From Ichthyobacteriaceae bacterium (GTDB lineage: Bacteria; Bacteroidota; Bacteroidia; Flavobacteriales; JADGDT01), in assembly GCA_023145615.1 (NCBI GenBank), contig JAGLDK010000032.1, forward strand, positions 1 to 52,683: a DNA stretch of 52,683 bases, written 5' to 3'. The translations under genes and the position numbers were made by a program. The notes beneath the pieces are model-generated. The model did no database searches, was not told where the DNA came from, and was given only the letters and a program-made list of their open reading frames with translations. Each line of letters opens with the position of its first letter. Position 1 is the stretch's first letter. Below, one piece after another: positions 16,223-26,149 of the stretch.

Positions 16223-17488
16223 ATGGTTGAAAAAATAGTTATAATTGTAATTACTATATTGTTATCTGCGTTTTTTTCGGGTATGGAAATTGCGTTTGTA
16301 ACAGCCAATAGACTTCAGCTTGAACTTGAAAAAAAACAAGGAAATTGGTTTTCGGGTATTGTTACAAAGCTAACAAAACACAGTAGTAAGTTTATTACAA
16401 CCATGCTTGTTGGTAATAATGTGGCATTGGTTGTGTACGGTATTGTTATGGGAGATTTAATTATTTCCTTATTATTTCCGCAGTATATAAATTCAAATGT
16501 ATATCCTATTTGGGTGCTTTTGGTGCAAACTGTAATATCAACTTTGGTTATTTTGGTTACTGCCGAATTTATTCCGAAGGCAATTTTTAGAGTTTATGCC
16601 AATGAATTGCTTGAATTTTTTGCCATACCTGCATTTATAATTTTTTATCTGTTTTACTTTCTATCAAGTTTTATTGTTTGGCTTTCTAAAATAGCTATCA
16701 GACTAATTACTGGTACAAATTTAGAGGAGGAAGTTGAGGTTTTTAGAAAAGTAGATTTGGGTAATTATATTTCGGAGCAAATAGAAACTACCGCACAAAA
16801 AGAAGAAATGGATGTTGAAATACAAATGTTTCAGAATGCTTTAGATTTTGGAGGTGTTAAAGCCCGAGAGTGTATGATTCCTCGTACCGAAATTATAAGT
16901 ATTGATGTTAATGCAACATTAAACGAGTTGAAAAACGTTTTTGTGTCGACAGGTAAATCTAAGATTTTGGTGCACGATAGCGATATTGACGATATAATTG
17001 GTTATGTTCATTCTTTCGAGATGTTTAAGAAGCCGAAGGAAATTAAGAGTATTTTATTGCCTGTTGAATTTGTGCCCGAAACTATTCCGGTAAACGAATT
17101 ACTTGCAACATTAATGCGTAAGCACCGTTCGGTAGCTTTGGTTTTAGATGAATATGGTGGTACAAGCGGATTAATTACTATTGAAGATATTGTTGAAGAG
17201 TTGTTTGGAGAAATAGAAGATGAACACGATAATGATGTTTTAGTAGAGAATGTAATATCAGAAACCGAATTTATTTTTGCTGCAAGGCTTGAAATAGATT
17301 ATGTAAACGAAAAATATAAGTTAAATATACCCGAAAATGAGGAGTATGAAACTATTGGAGGTTGTGTTTTGCATAATTTACAAGATATACCCGAAAAAAA
17401 TCAAACTTTAATTATTGAAGGATATAGGTTTAAAGTGTTACAGGTTTCGAATAATAGGATAGAAGAAGTTGAAATAAGTAAGTTGTAA
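16223..17488 (+). CDS. CNNM/CorC-family transporter-like protein with CBS domains
   Basis: 421 residues. The N-terminal DUF21 (CNNM) membrane domain has about four helices with FFSGMEIAFVTANRL at its start and NNVALVVYGIVMG. A CBS pair follows (ARECMIPRTEIISID near 213, and the second around 280-330), then a CorC_HlyC domain in the last ~85 residues. Annotated in many genomes as hemolysin family, these proteins are linked to Mg2+ or Co2+ export and resistance. ATG 16223 is chosen; TTG 16208 gives five extra residues with no support. It follows lptC by 111 bases and precedes the PpiD-like gene, an order I recall from Bacteroidales. Confidence 0.88.
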   Translation: MVEKIVIIVITILLSAFFSGMEIAFVTANRLQLELEKKQGNWFSGIVTKLTKHSSKFITTMLVGNNVALVVYGIVMGDLIISLLFPQYINSNVYPIWVLLVQTVISTLVILVTAEFIPKAIFRVYANELLEFFAIPAFIIFYLFYFLSSFIVWLSKIAIRLITGTNLEEEVEVFRKVDLGNYISEQIETTAQKEEMDVEIQMFQNALDFGGVKARECMIPRTEIISIDVNATLNELKNVFVSTGKSKILVHDSDIDDIIGYVHSFEMFKKPKEIKSILLPVEFVPETIPVNELLATLMRKHRSVALVLDEYGGTSGLITIEDIVEELFGEIEDEHDNDVLVENVISETEFIFAARLEIDYVNEKYKLNIPENEEYETIGGCVLHNLQDIPEKNQTLIIEGYRFKVLQVSNNRIEEVEISKL

Positions 17489-17644
17489 TAGGTTGGATTT
17501 ATGATTATATAAACTTTATATTGTTTTTTAAATTTTATATGACGAATAAGAGTTTAAAATGAATAAACATAGTATTTCATTATTAAATTTAAAAATGTAT
17601 TTTCGCCTTCTATATTAAGTAAATAAAACTAATTAAAAATAATA

Positions 17645-19798
17645 ATGGCAGCATTAAATCAAATACGAGCTAAGTCTGGTTGGCTAATTGTAATAATAGG
17701 TTTTGCATTGTTTGCATTTGTACTAGGAGATCTTGTAAAATCAGGTACTTCAATTATGAATGGTAACCGCACAGTGGTTGGAGTTATCGATGGTAAAGAA
17801 ATTTCGTATCAGGAGTTTAACCCTGAAGTGAAAAGAACACTTGATGCTTATAAAAGACAAGGATTAAATTCTACAACTCAAGCATCGAATATTGCTTGGA
17901 ATAATATGGAGCAAACTGTATTAGTTGATAACGAAATTGAAAAACTAGGAATTAATATTGGAGAAGAGGAACTTTGGGATTTAATAATTAATGATGCTAG
18001 TATTCAAAATGCACCTTCGTTTAAAAATGCTGCAGGTACTTTCGACGAAAACAAAGTAAAAGAGTACTTGGCTTATTTACGTCAAAATGCTGGATCGAAC
18101 GCACAAGCTGGTCAGCTTTGGTACGATTGGGTAAACTTCGAAAAGTCGTTAAAAGAACGTAGTATTGTTAATAATTACTATAACCTAATTAAGGCAGGTA
18201 TTAGTGCTACTGATGTTGAAGGTGAAACTGAATACAAAAACAGTAGCGATAAAGTAAGTGCTAAATATGTTTACTTACCTTATAGCGGTGTTGATAATAA
18301 AGATGTGAAAGTTTCGGATAGCGAAATTAAAAGTTACATTTCTAATAATCAAGACGAATTTAAAGCTGATGCTAGTAGAGATATTCAATATGTATTTTTT
18401 GCCTTAGAAGCTTCGTTAAATGACGAGCAGAAAGCAAAAGAAGAAGTTGAATTTTTAATAAAAGATCGTGAGGAGTTTAATAACTCAACAAAAAGTAACG
18501 ATGTTATTTCTGGATTTAAAAATACTACAGAAGATTCATTATTTGTATCTGTAAAATCGGATGTTAGATTTGATAGTAAATTTTACCACGAAGGAGCTTT
18601 AACTAACGATCTTAACAAATTTGCTTTTGCTGCAAAGGTTGGAGATATTTATGGTCCTTATAAAGATGGTAATGCTTATGCTGTATCAAAATTAATTGAC
18701 ACTAAGGTTATGCCAGATTCTGTTAAGGCAAGTCACATACTTATATCTTACAAAGGAAGTCAATCTGCAAAGCCTGAAACTACTCGTACAATTGACGAGG
18801 CTAAAAATTTAGCTGATAGTTTAGCAAATGTACTTAATAAAACATCAAGCAAATTTGTTGAATTAGCAACTGATTTTTCTGAAGGACCTACTGCTACTAA
18901 AGGTGGAGATTTAGGTTGGTTTACTAACGGTACAATGGTTCCTGAATTTAACCAATATGCTTTTGCTAATAAAAAAGGAAGCATTGGAGTTGTTAAAACT
19001 GTTTTTGGATACCACGTTATAAAAATTGAAGATCAAAAAAACATTGCTAAAGCTGTTAAGTTAGCTACTATTGTTAGAAATATTGTAATATCTGACGATA
19101 CTGATAATGATGTTTACAACAAGGCATCGGCTTTTAATAATTCAAATAAAGATCTTGCTTCTTTCGGAGCTGCTGCACAAGCTAAGTCTTACCAATTAAG
19201 AAACGTTGAAGGACTTACTGCTATGGATTATAATATTCCTGGTATTGGAGATCAAAGAGAAATTATACGTTGGGCATTTAACGAAGATACTAAGATTGAG
19301 GAAACAAAATTAAAGTCGGTAGAAAATGGTTACTTAGTAGCTATGCTTACTAATAAATCAGTTGAAGGTTTAAAATCGGTAGACGTTGTACGTGCTCAGG
19401 TTGAACCATTATTGATTAACGAAAAAAAGGCGGCTATTTTAGAGGAGAAGTTAAAAGGAAAAACTTTAGATGCTATTGCTGCATCGGCTAAAGTAGAAGT
19501 TAAAACTGCAAACAGCATTAGTTTCAGCAACCCTGTACTTGCAGGAGCTGGACGTGAGCCAAAAGTAGTTGGAGAAATGTTCGGAATGAAAAAGAACGTT
19601 GTATCTGAGCCTATTGAAGGTAAAAACGGAGTGTACGTTGTAGAGGTAACAGAAGCTAAATCAGCAACTGATTTATCAAACTACGCATCATATACCAAAA
19701 AACTTGAAGGTACTCAGAAATCATCTGTAAACAGAAACGTAGTACCAGCATTAAGAAACTCAGTACAGATTACTGATAACCGTGCAAAATTCTACTAG
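17645..19798 (+). CDS. ppiD: PpiD-like membrane-anchored peptidyl-prolyl isomerase
   Basis: 717-residue periplasmic chaperone. One N-terminal membrane anchor (about residues 13-32, GWLIVIIGFALFAFVLGDLV) is followed by a SurA_N-like helical domain with GVIDGKEISYQEF. One clear parvulin domain begins at VKASHILISY (about 360) and includes GGDLGWFTNGTMVPEFNQYAF and VFGYHVIKIED (about 455). A second, diverged rotamase-like region lies near 580-700. The protein probably helps outer-membrane proteins fold. Codons here are unusually rich in GCT/ACT/GTT, suggesting high expression. A near-consensus -7 element (TATTTTCG, 17598-17605) lies upstream, and a strong terminator follows. Confidence 0.88.
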   Translation: MAALNQIRAKSGWLIVIIGFALFAFVLGDLVKSGTSIMNGNRTVVGVIDGKEISYQEFNPEVKRTLDAYKRQGLNSTTQASNIAWNNMEQTVLVDNEIEKLGINIGEEELWDLIINDASIQNAPSFKNAAGTFDENKVKEYLAYLRQNAGSNAQAGQLWYDWVNFEKSLKERSIVNNYYNLIKAGISATDVEGETEYKNSSDKVSAKYVYLPYSGVDNKDVKVSDSEIKSYISNNQDEFKADASRDIQYVFFALEASLNDEQKAKEEVEFLIKDREEFNNSTKSNDVISGFKNTTEDSLFVSVKSDVRFDSKFYHEGALTNDLNKFAFAAKVGDIYGPYKDGNAYAVSKLIDTKVMPDSVKASHILISYKGSQSAKPETTRTIDEAKNLADSLANVLNKTSSKFVELATDFSEGPTATKGGDLGWFTNGTMVPEFNQYAFANKKGSIGVVKTVFGYHVIKIEDQKNIAKAVKLATIVRNIVISDDTDNDVYNKASAFNNSNKDLASFGAAAQAKSYQLRNVEGLTAMDYNIPGIGDQREIIRWAFNEDTKIEETKLKSVENGYLVAMLTNKSVEGLKSVDVVRAQVEPLLINEKKAAILEEKLKGKTLDAIAASAKVEVKTANSISFSNPVLAGAGREPKVVGEMFGMKKNVVSEPIEGKNGVYVVEVTEAKSATDLSNYASYTKKLEGTQKSSVNRNVVPALRNSVQITDNRAKFY

Positions 19799-19852
19799 TA
19801 GATGTTGTATTAAAAGTTTGTAACAGTATTTTTACTGATACTTATTTATAAA

Positions 19853-19899
19853 TAAAAAAAAAGGCGGAATAGGATTTATATCTTATTCCGCCTTTTTTT
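19853..19899 (+). terminator. Terminator after the ppiD-like gene
   Basis: A-rich left arm with AAGGCGGAATA pairs with TATTCCGCCTT, closed by an AT loop, followed by a T run. The remaining bases to 20159 (260) show no ORF; an 11-bp inverted repeat (19923-19933 with 20040-20050) is the only structure seen there. Confidence 0.88.
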
Positions 19900-20159
19900 G
19901 TGCTTTTTTCTTTTTTCGAAATAAATGATTATTTGTTTTTTATATAGGTTTAAATATTAAACATCAATAATAGTAGTAAGTGTATTTTGTATGATAGAAC
20001 CATAAAATAATAGTTTGTTTTATAGCTTTTATCATATAAAATAATCATTTAAACAGTGTTATTATTTGTAATTAATTAGCATAAACTACATTGTAGTTAC
20101 TTAATTTTAAAAGGTTAGTTGTTTTAGTTTGATGTTTAATTATTAATTATATACTCGAA

Positions 20160-21941
20160 ATGATGAAATTTAAATTAGTGTTTTTGTTGATGGTATTTCT
20201 GTCAACACCTGAATTTGCATTTAGCCAAAGTGGGTTGCCTATGAATGACGAGATAGTACCTGAGCACCCAAAACGAGAAGTTAGAGGAACTTGGATTTCA
20301 ACAGTTTTAAACCTCGATTGGCCAATACTTGGAGCGTCTGCACAATCTCAAAAAGATGATTTAATTAAAATATTTGATGATTTATACGAATCAAATATTA
20401 ATGTTATTTACTTTCAAGTTCGTCCGGTTGCCGATTGTTTTTATAAATCTGAAATTGTGCCATGGTCTTATTATTTAACAGGTGTTCAAGGTAACGATCC
20501 GGGTTACGATCCGTTAGAGTTTGCAATTATCGAAGCTCATAAAAGAGGAATAGAACTTCATGCTTGGTTAAATCCTTTAAGATCAACAAAAGGAAGTTAT
20601 AGTTTAGCTGCAAATCATGTTTTAAACGAGCATCCTGATTGGGAAATGGTTGGTAAGTATATTATAAATCCAGGTTTGCCAGAAGTACGACAGCATATTG
20701 TAGATGTAGTAGAAGAGATAGTTAAGAATTATGATATTGATGGTATTCATTTCGATGATTTCTTTTATTCGTATAATGGAACTAGTTTAGAAGATGATGA
20801 AGAATCATATAATAATTATAATCCAGAAGGTTTGCCAATTTTCGATTGGAGAAGAGATAATATAGATAAAATGATTACAGGTGTGCAAACTGTAATACTT
20901 GAAAATAATATTGCACAACAAAAAGGTATTGTTTTCGGAATTAGTCCTTCAGGAATATGGAAGGCAGGTAACCCTCCTGGTATTTCAGGTACATCTTCGT
21001 ATAGTGCAATTTATGTTAATTCTAAAAAGTGGTTAGAAGAGCAAATGGTTGATTATTTAATGCCTCAACTTTATTGGGAATTTGGCGGTGGTCAGGATTA
21101 TGAAAGTTTATCTGGTTGGTGGGATGATATTGCTGAAAGCGGAGAACGATATCTTATGCCAGGTTTGGCTTCATATAAATTAAACGATAGTCATGATTGG
21201 CCAAAAGAAGTAATTATTAATCAAGTTAAAGAATCAAGATCATTAGAAAATGAAAATACTTATGGTGTTTCTTTTTTCAGATCAGATTATGTTACTGAAG
21301 ATATAAAAGGTGTAAGCTCAACTTTAGTTGAAGAAGAATATAAATACACATCTTTTTCTCCTGCTTATATGTGGGTTGATAATGTGCATCCTTATCCTCC
21401 AGGAAAGGTAACTTTGGTTGATAATACTCTTTCGTGGACTCCTTCTCCGGTAGCTACCGATGGTGATTATGCTCGTAGATATGTTGTTTATAGGTTTGAT
21501 GATAATAATTTTGTAGCTAACGATTATTACGACGGTACTAATATTGTTACTGTAACTTATAATACTACTTATGAAATTGCTGATACCCCGGCTAAGGCAG
21601 CAGAAGATACTGGAGTGTATGTTGTTACTGCATTAGATGATGTAAATAATGAGAGTTTTGCAACAATAGCAAACGATAATGGATTAGGTTTGTCGGTTGA
21701 TGTTAATGAAGTAATTGAGATAAATATGTATCCAAACCCTGCAAAAGGAATTGTAAGTGTTGATTTAACTAACGGAACTAAGAATATAGTTGTTTTTGAT
21801 GTAGTAGGAAAAACAGTTTATAATACTACTACATCTGCAAGTAATGTTTCTATTGATGTTAACAATTGGAGTAGGGGAATTTATTTTGTAAATGTTTATC
21901 AAAATGGAATTAAAAAAGTATCTCGACTTATTAAAGAATAA
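20160..21941 (+). CDS. Secreted GHL10/DigH-like glycoside hydrolase with T9SS tail
   Basis: 593 residues. Signal peptide 1-22 (LVFLLMVFLSTPEFAFS). The catalytic GHL10 (PF02638-type) barrel starts at KREVRGTWISTVLNLDWP (about 37) and shows NVIYFQVRPVADCFYKS, ELHAWLNPLR, the DIDGIHFDDFFY acid-residue loop near 195, GISPSGIWK and DYLMPQLYW. E. coli DigH, a member of this group, cuts denuded peptidoglycan glycan strands, so a cell-wall or related glycan substrate is plausible. An Ig-like linker (about 415-515) leads to a T9SS type A sorting domain beginning INMYPNPAKGIVSVDL near 525. It is exported and probably surface-attached or released. Confidence 0.88.
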   Translation: MMKFKLVFLLMVFLSTPEFAFSQSGLPMNDEIVPEHPKREVRGTWISTVLNLDWPILGASAQSQKDDLIKIFDDLYESNINVIYFQVRPVADCFYKSEIVPWSYYLTGVQGNDPGYDPLEFAIIEAHKRGIELHAWLNPLRSTKGSYSLAANHVLNEHPDWEMVGKYIINPGLPEVRQHIVDVVEEIVKNYDIDGIHFDDFFYSYNGTSLEDDEESYNNYNPEGLPIFDWRRDNIDKMITGVQTVILENNIAQQKGIVFGISPSGIWKAGNPPGISGTSSYSAIYVNSKKWLEEQMVDYLMPQLYWEFGGGQDYESLSGWWDDIAESGERYLMPGLASYKLNDSHDWPKEVIINQVKESRSLENENTYGVSFFRSDYVTEDIKGVSSTLVEEEYKYTSFSPAYMWVDNVHPYPPGKVTLVDNTLSWTPSPVATDGDYARRYVVYRFDDNNFVANDYYDGTNIVTVTYNTTYEIADTPAKAAEDTGVYVVTALDDVNNESFATIANDNGLGLSVDVNEVIEINMYPNPAKGIVSVDLTNGTKNIVVFDVVGKTVYNTTTSASNVSIDVNNWSRGIYFVNVYQNGIKKVSRLIKE

Positions 21942-21972
21942 ATAGAGCTTATTTAACTGAGTGGTATTAAAT

Positions 21973-22034
21973 AAAAGACCTCAGTAATAGATGAAAACAA
22001 TTGGTTTTATTTATTGCTGGGGTCTTTTGTTTTA
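21973..22034 (+). terminator. Terminator after the GHL10 gene
   Basis: Imperfect 17-bp stem (21973-21989 with 22012-22028, G-U pairs allowed) around AAAAGACC/GGTCTTTT, followed by GTTTT. The next 344 bases (22035-22378) before the deacetylase gene hold no ORF or clear promoter; the sequence is AT-rich and featureless to me. Confidence 0.7.
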
Positions 22035-22378
22035 AGTTTTTAAACATGTTGTGTTTACTTAATTTAAACTAATTAATGCAAGTTGTTTGTGTTTTTTAAT
22101 CATATTTAATTATTTCTTAAAGCTATTTTAATAGAGGAGGTAAAAATCTCGGATTACTAAATTTAAATTACTAAACTCAATTTTGTAAAATCTATCGTAT
22201 AAATATATGTTTTAAATCATTTTGTTTGTTTTGTGTTGATGCATATCTAAATGTTTGTGTTTTAATCTTAATTGCAATTAAAAGTGGCGTGTTTGTAATA
22301 TTTTTATAATTGTAATTGATTATTTTATGAATGATTAATTATAATGCTTTAATTATTAATCAGATACACTAAATTAAC

Positions 22379-24661
22379 ATGATTAAGAATATTACATTAA
22401 CGCTTTTGCTTGCAATGTTTGTAAGTTTTGCATTTGCACAAAATAAATTGAATTTAGAAAATTCTTCATCTCGATTTACAGTAGGCAATAGAGATTGGCC
22501 AGCAGGAGAAGGTGAAGCTTCTGTTTGTTTGTGGGACGATGATAGGCTTGCTGCTTTTACCATTACTATTGATGATAATATTGAAAATAATATTCCATTT
22601 TGGAAATCAATGAATGCTAAATATGGCTTTAATTTTACATGGTTTTTAATAACAGAAGCTGCTACTCAGTATAATGTTTCGCCAAAAGGTTGGGATTTAT
22701 ATAATGAACTTGCTGAAACTGGAAATCAAATTAATGGTCATGATGATAGAAATTGGTACACCATAACGCCTCTTCCTCCTGGAGTTACAAACCCTACCGA
22801 TGCTGAATATTTAGATCGTATTACTGCTACAAAAACTAAGGTTGAAACTGAGGTAACTTCGGGAAATAATAAGTGTTTAACTTATGCGTTTCCTTTTGGA
22901 GAAGGAAACGAAACAGAAGCAAGAAAAATATTTATTGCAAATAGAGGAACTACTGGAACTTTGAATCAAGCTAATGAAATAAATTATTTTAATGTAAACT
23001 CAATTTCAAACCCATATGTTTACACCGATCAATCGAGTAGAGATAAGTATATACTTCCGCTTATTACAACATCATCTACTTTATTTGGCGAAAATTTTTA
23101 TAGAGGATGGGGGTCTACACATTTTCATGCTTTACATACTACTGCCGAAGAAGGTATAGTTGATGATTTTTTACAGTATTTATCGGATAAAGAAGACGAT
23201 ATATGGGTAGATGGTTTTACCAGAGTAGCTCAATATTCTCAGTCTTTTGCTACGCATAATTTGGTTATTGATGAGGCAACTCCAGTACAAATTAAGTTTA
23301 CGCTAACCGACGATATGTTAGATTCGGCTTTCGATTATCCATTAACGGTTAAAATAAAAGTGGGAGATGCTTGGGCAAATGTAACAGCAACACAAAACGG
23401 AGCTTCGGTTGCGGCTAAAATAATATCATATATTGGTAGTAAATATGTTTTGGTTAATGCTGTGCCAGATGGTGGTCAGGTTATAGTTAATGGAGTTATA
23501 GACGATGATCCTGCTATTTTTGATCCAATAGGAGACCAAACAGTTATGGAAGAAGAAGTATTAGAGCTGAACTTTTCGGCATCTAACTTTGCAGATAGTG
23601 ATATTACATTTATAGTTGATGGTGTTGATGAAACAGGTTTTGGGGTGTTTACTGATAATGGAGATGGAACAGGTAGCATTGTATTTTCTCCACAGTTATA
23701 CGATAAAGGAACATATAATATAACAATTAATGCATACAACGGAGTTAGCACAACTTCTATAAGTTTTGTTTTAACAGTTACTGATGATGGATCAGTAAAC
23801 GAAATTACAGCTAGTAAAGAAGATGCAGCAGTGTACGATCCTGAACATGGTTTTGTTGATAATAAAAACAGAACAGAAATTATTGCAGGTGGATCGTATA
23901 GTGATGATGGTAAACAATTGTCGGCAGTTTTTCCTTTTTTATTACCATTGCCTAATGGTTTTGAAGTAATAGATGCTAATTTTTCATTAAATTTAGAAAG
24001 AACAAATGGCGATGTATCAGGTATTAGTCTTGATTTGTATGGATTAGATTATAGAACAGCAGCAACAGTTTTGGTTACCGATAATTATTCGGGTACGTAT
24101 AATGGAGATACGTCGGCAGATGCTTTGCAAGAAAGCTTTACTACAGATGCAACACCAGTTGGAGTGGTAGAAGTTAACTCAAGTGGGAAATTGAAATTGA
24201 TAGATTACCTAAATACTCAGTACGATAATAACGGAGCCGAAAGTTTTGTATTTATACGTATAAGTCCTGATGTGTCGGTAAATAATCAATATAATCGTTA
24301 CTATTTTACTTCGTCGGATGGAGCTGAATTAAATGATGGTATTTACCCAACTTTATTAATTAAATTCGGAAAAGATAAACCATTAAGTAATAATGATAAT
24401 TACGAAAAATTATCTCCTATAAATATTTACCCAAATCCTTCAAATGGTGGAGAGTTAAATATATCATCTAAAAACTTTGCTAATAGCGATGTTTCAATTG
24501 AATTAATAAACATTAGCGGACAAAGTATATTTGTTAAATATAAAAATGCTAAACAAGGTAATTTTACTGTAAATTTAGATAGTGGTATTGCTAAAGGAAT
24601 GTATTTTCTGAAAATAGAAGGAAACAATACTATATCAGTTACTAAAATATTTATTGACTAG
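22379..24661 (+). CDS. Secreted polysaccharide deacetylase-like protein with T9SS tail
   Basis: 760 residues. Signal peptide 1-20 (LTLLLAMFVSFAFAQ). A CE4/NodB-like domain (about 45-310) has the FTITIDDNIENN stretch in place of the TFDDG motif, INGHDDRNW where H-x3-H is expected, YAFPFGEG for the R-x-PYG strand and WGSTHFHALH for the last histidine motif. DDIWVDGFTRVAQY is typical of the end of such domains. An Ig/cadherin-like segment (380-475) and a DNRLRE-like beta domain (about 480-670) follow, then a T9SS sorting domain from INIYPNPSNGGELNI near 681. Probable target is an extracellular polysaccharide; altered ligands leave activity uncertain. It may work with the preceding hydrolase. Confidence 0.8.
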   Translation: MIKNITLTLLLAMFVSFAFAQNKLNLENSSSRFTVGNRDWPAGEGEASVCLWDDDRLAAFTITIDDNIENNIPFWKSMNAKYGFNFTWFLITEAATQYNVSPKGWDLYNELAETGNQINGHDDRNWYTITPLPPGVTNPTDAEYLDRITATKTKVETEVTSGNNKCLTYAFPFGEGNETEARKIFIANRGTTGTLNQANEINYFNVNSISNPYVYTDQSSRDKYILPLITTSSTLFGENFYRGWGSTHFHALHTTAEEGIVDDFLQYLSDKEDDIWVDGFTRVAQYSQSFATHNLVIDEATPVQIKFTLTDDMLDSAFDYPLTVKIKVGDAWANVTATQNGASVAAKIISYIGSKYVLVNAVPDGGQVIVNGVIDDDPAIFDPIGDQTVMEEEVLELNFSASNFADSDITFIVDGVDETGFGVFTDNGDGTGSIVFSPQLYDKGTYNITINAYNGVSTTSISFVLTVTDDGSVNEITASKEDAAVYDPEHGFVDNKNRTEIIAGGSYSDDGKQLSAVFPFLLPLPNGFEVIDANFSLNLERTNGDVSGISLDLYGLDYRTAATVLVTDNYSGTYNGDTSADALQESFTTDATPVGVVEVNSSGKLKLIDYLNTQYDNNGAESFVFIRISPDVSVNNQYNRYYFTSSDGAELNDGIYPTLLIKFGKDKPLSNNDNYEKLSPINIYPNPSNGGELNISSKNFANSDVSIELINISGQSIFVKYKNAKQGNFTVNLDSGIAKGMYFLKIEGNNTISVTKIFID

Positions 24662-24680
24662 TATTTATTCAGTTTTAAAT

Positions 24681-24726
24681 AAAAAAACAGCCCAATGGTT
24701 TTTAATCATTGGGCTGTTTTTTATTG
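24681..24726 (+). terminator. Terminator after the deacetylase gene
   Basis: Perfect stem AAACAGCCCAATG/CATTGGGCTGTTT with loop GTTTTTAAT, T run after. Between this and 24890 there is only AT-rich sequence. Confidence 0.9.
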
Positions 24727-24889
24727 TACTTTTAATAAAGTTGCTTATAGTATTGAATTTTCGAAATAAATAGGGGTAGATTTATTAATGATTGCGATTT
24801 TATAAAAAGTATATCACATTTTTTTAGACTATAACGTTTGTAACGATAATAACGAATTTTAAAAATTTAAGGTTGTTAACGTTGCTCAC

Positions 24890-24930
24890 AAAAAAAGCCT
24901 CCGCTTTAAATAAATAAAGTGGAGGCTTTT
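24890..24930 (-). terminator. Terminator of the aromatic amino acid operon
   Basis: AAAGCCTCCGCTTTA pairs with TAAAGTGGAGGCTTT (one G-T pair). On the minus strand the stem is followed by a U run. It lies 30 bases after the last gene of the operon. Confidence 0.9.
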
Positions 24931-24958
24931 AATATGTTAATACAAAATTTACTGATGA

Positions 24959-26044
24959 TTATTTCATCAACTTATCTTGCTTGTTTATTGATTCTTCGTG
25001 TACAGCATCTAAGAATTTTTTAGTGAATTTATCACTTAATCCAGCAGCTTCACCTTTTTGTTTTCTGTCTTCTAAAAGCTCATCCCAACGGTTAGCTTGT
25101 AATACTGCTACATTCGATGATTTTTTAACCTCACCAATTTGTCTAGCAACATCCATACGTTGTCCTAAAATAGCAATTAAGCGGTGGTCAAGCTCATCAA
25201 TTTGAGTTCTTAAAGCATCTAGTTTTTTAACCTCAGCAGTGTTTTCTGCTTGCTCTTTTCTTAACTGAAGCTCTTCAGTCATTTCAATAGCACGTGCAGG
25301 CACAACTTGTTGTTTAGCATCAGACCAAGCCTCATCAGGATTAACGTGAGATTCAATCATTAAACCATCAAAGTTAAGGTTTAATGCAGTTTGAGATATG
25401 CTAAATAACAACTCTCTGTTACCAGCAATGTGCGAAGGATCACAAATTACAGGAATGTTTGGTAATCTACGTTTAAACTCTATTGGAATTTGCCATTTTG
25501 GAGCGTTACGATATTGTATTTTTTCGTAAGTTGAAAAACCACGGTGTATAGCACCTAATTTTTTAACACCAACAGCGTTTAATCTTTCTAAACCACCAAT
25601 CCATAAATCTAAATCTGGGTTTATTGGGTTTTTAACTAAAACCGGAATATCTAAACCTCCAAATTCTTTAATAGCATCAGCAATTTCCTGTACAGCAAAA
25701 GGGTTTACTGTAGTACGAGCACCAACCCAAAGCATATCCATTTTATATTGAATAGCTAAACGTACGTGATCTCTAGTAGCAACTTCAGTACCAACTTTTA
25801 AACCGTAAGTATCTCTTACTTTGTTTAACCATTGAAGTCCTGGTTCACCAACACCTTCAAAAGTTCCGGGCTTAGTACGAGGTTTCCATACACCTGCACG
25901 AAATACGTGCACGTTTTTGTGAATTAAATCTTTTGCAGTTGCCATTACTTGCTCTTCAGTTTCTGCACTACAAGGACCAACAATTCCTAATGGTAATGAA
26001 TCATCACCTTTTAATCCCCAATCTTTTAAATCTACTGTATCCAT
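24959..26044 (-). CDS. Bifunctional DAHP synthase / chorismate mutase
   Basis: 361 residues. The N-terminal ~265 residues are a KDO8P-type (type I beta) DAHP synthase: GIVGPCSAE near 20, RAGVWKPRTKPGTFEGVG near 49, LVKNPINPD, GAIHRGFS and ICDPSHIAGNRELL are substrate and metal motifs. Residues ~275-361 form an AroQ chorismate mutase (LDALRTQIDELDHRLIAIL, then RMDVARQIGEVKK). It makes DAHP from PEP and erythrose 4-phosphate and turns chorismate into prephenate. The fused mutase usually regulates the synthase through prephenate or chorismate. It is the last gene of the pheA operon, 105 bases after tyrA, with a terminator following. Confidence 0.95.
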   Translation of the reverse strand: MDTVDLKDWGLKGDDSLPLGIVGPCSAETEEQVMATAKDLIHKNVHVFRAGVWKPRTKPGTFEGVGEPGLQWLNKVRDTYGLKVGTEVATRDHVRLAIQYKMDMLWVGARTTVNPFAVQEIADAIKEFGGLDIPVLVKNPINPDLDLWIGGLERLNAVGVKKLGAIHRGFSTYEKIQYRNAPKWQIPIEFKRRLPNIPVICDPSHIAGNRELLFSISQTALNLNFDGLMIESHVNPDEAWSDAKQQVVPARAIEMTEELQLRKEQAENTAEVKKLDALRTQIDELDHRLIAILGQRMDVARQIGEVKKSSNVAVLQANRWDELLEDRKQKGEAAGLSDKFTKKFLDAVHEESINKQDKLMK

Positions 26045-26149
26045 ATCTATTTAGTTTTGGTTCTTGTCTATAGCTGTTAGCTTAAAACCTAAACCTGTAT
26101 TAGTTTTATTTATATACTTATTAACTACTTGTTAATAACTGTTTTTTTA

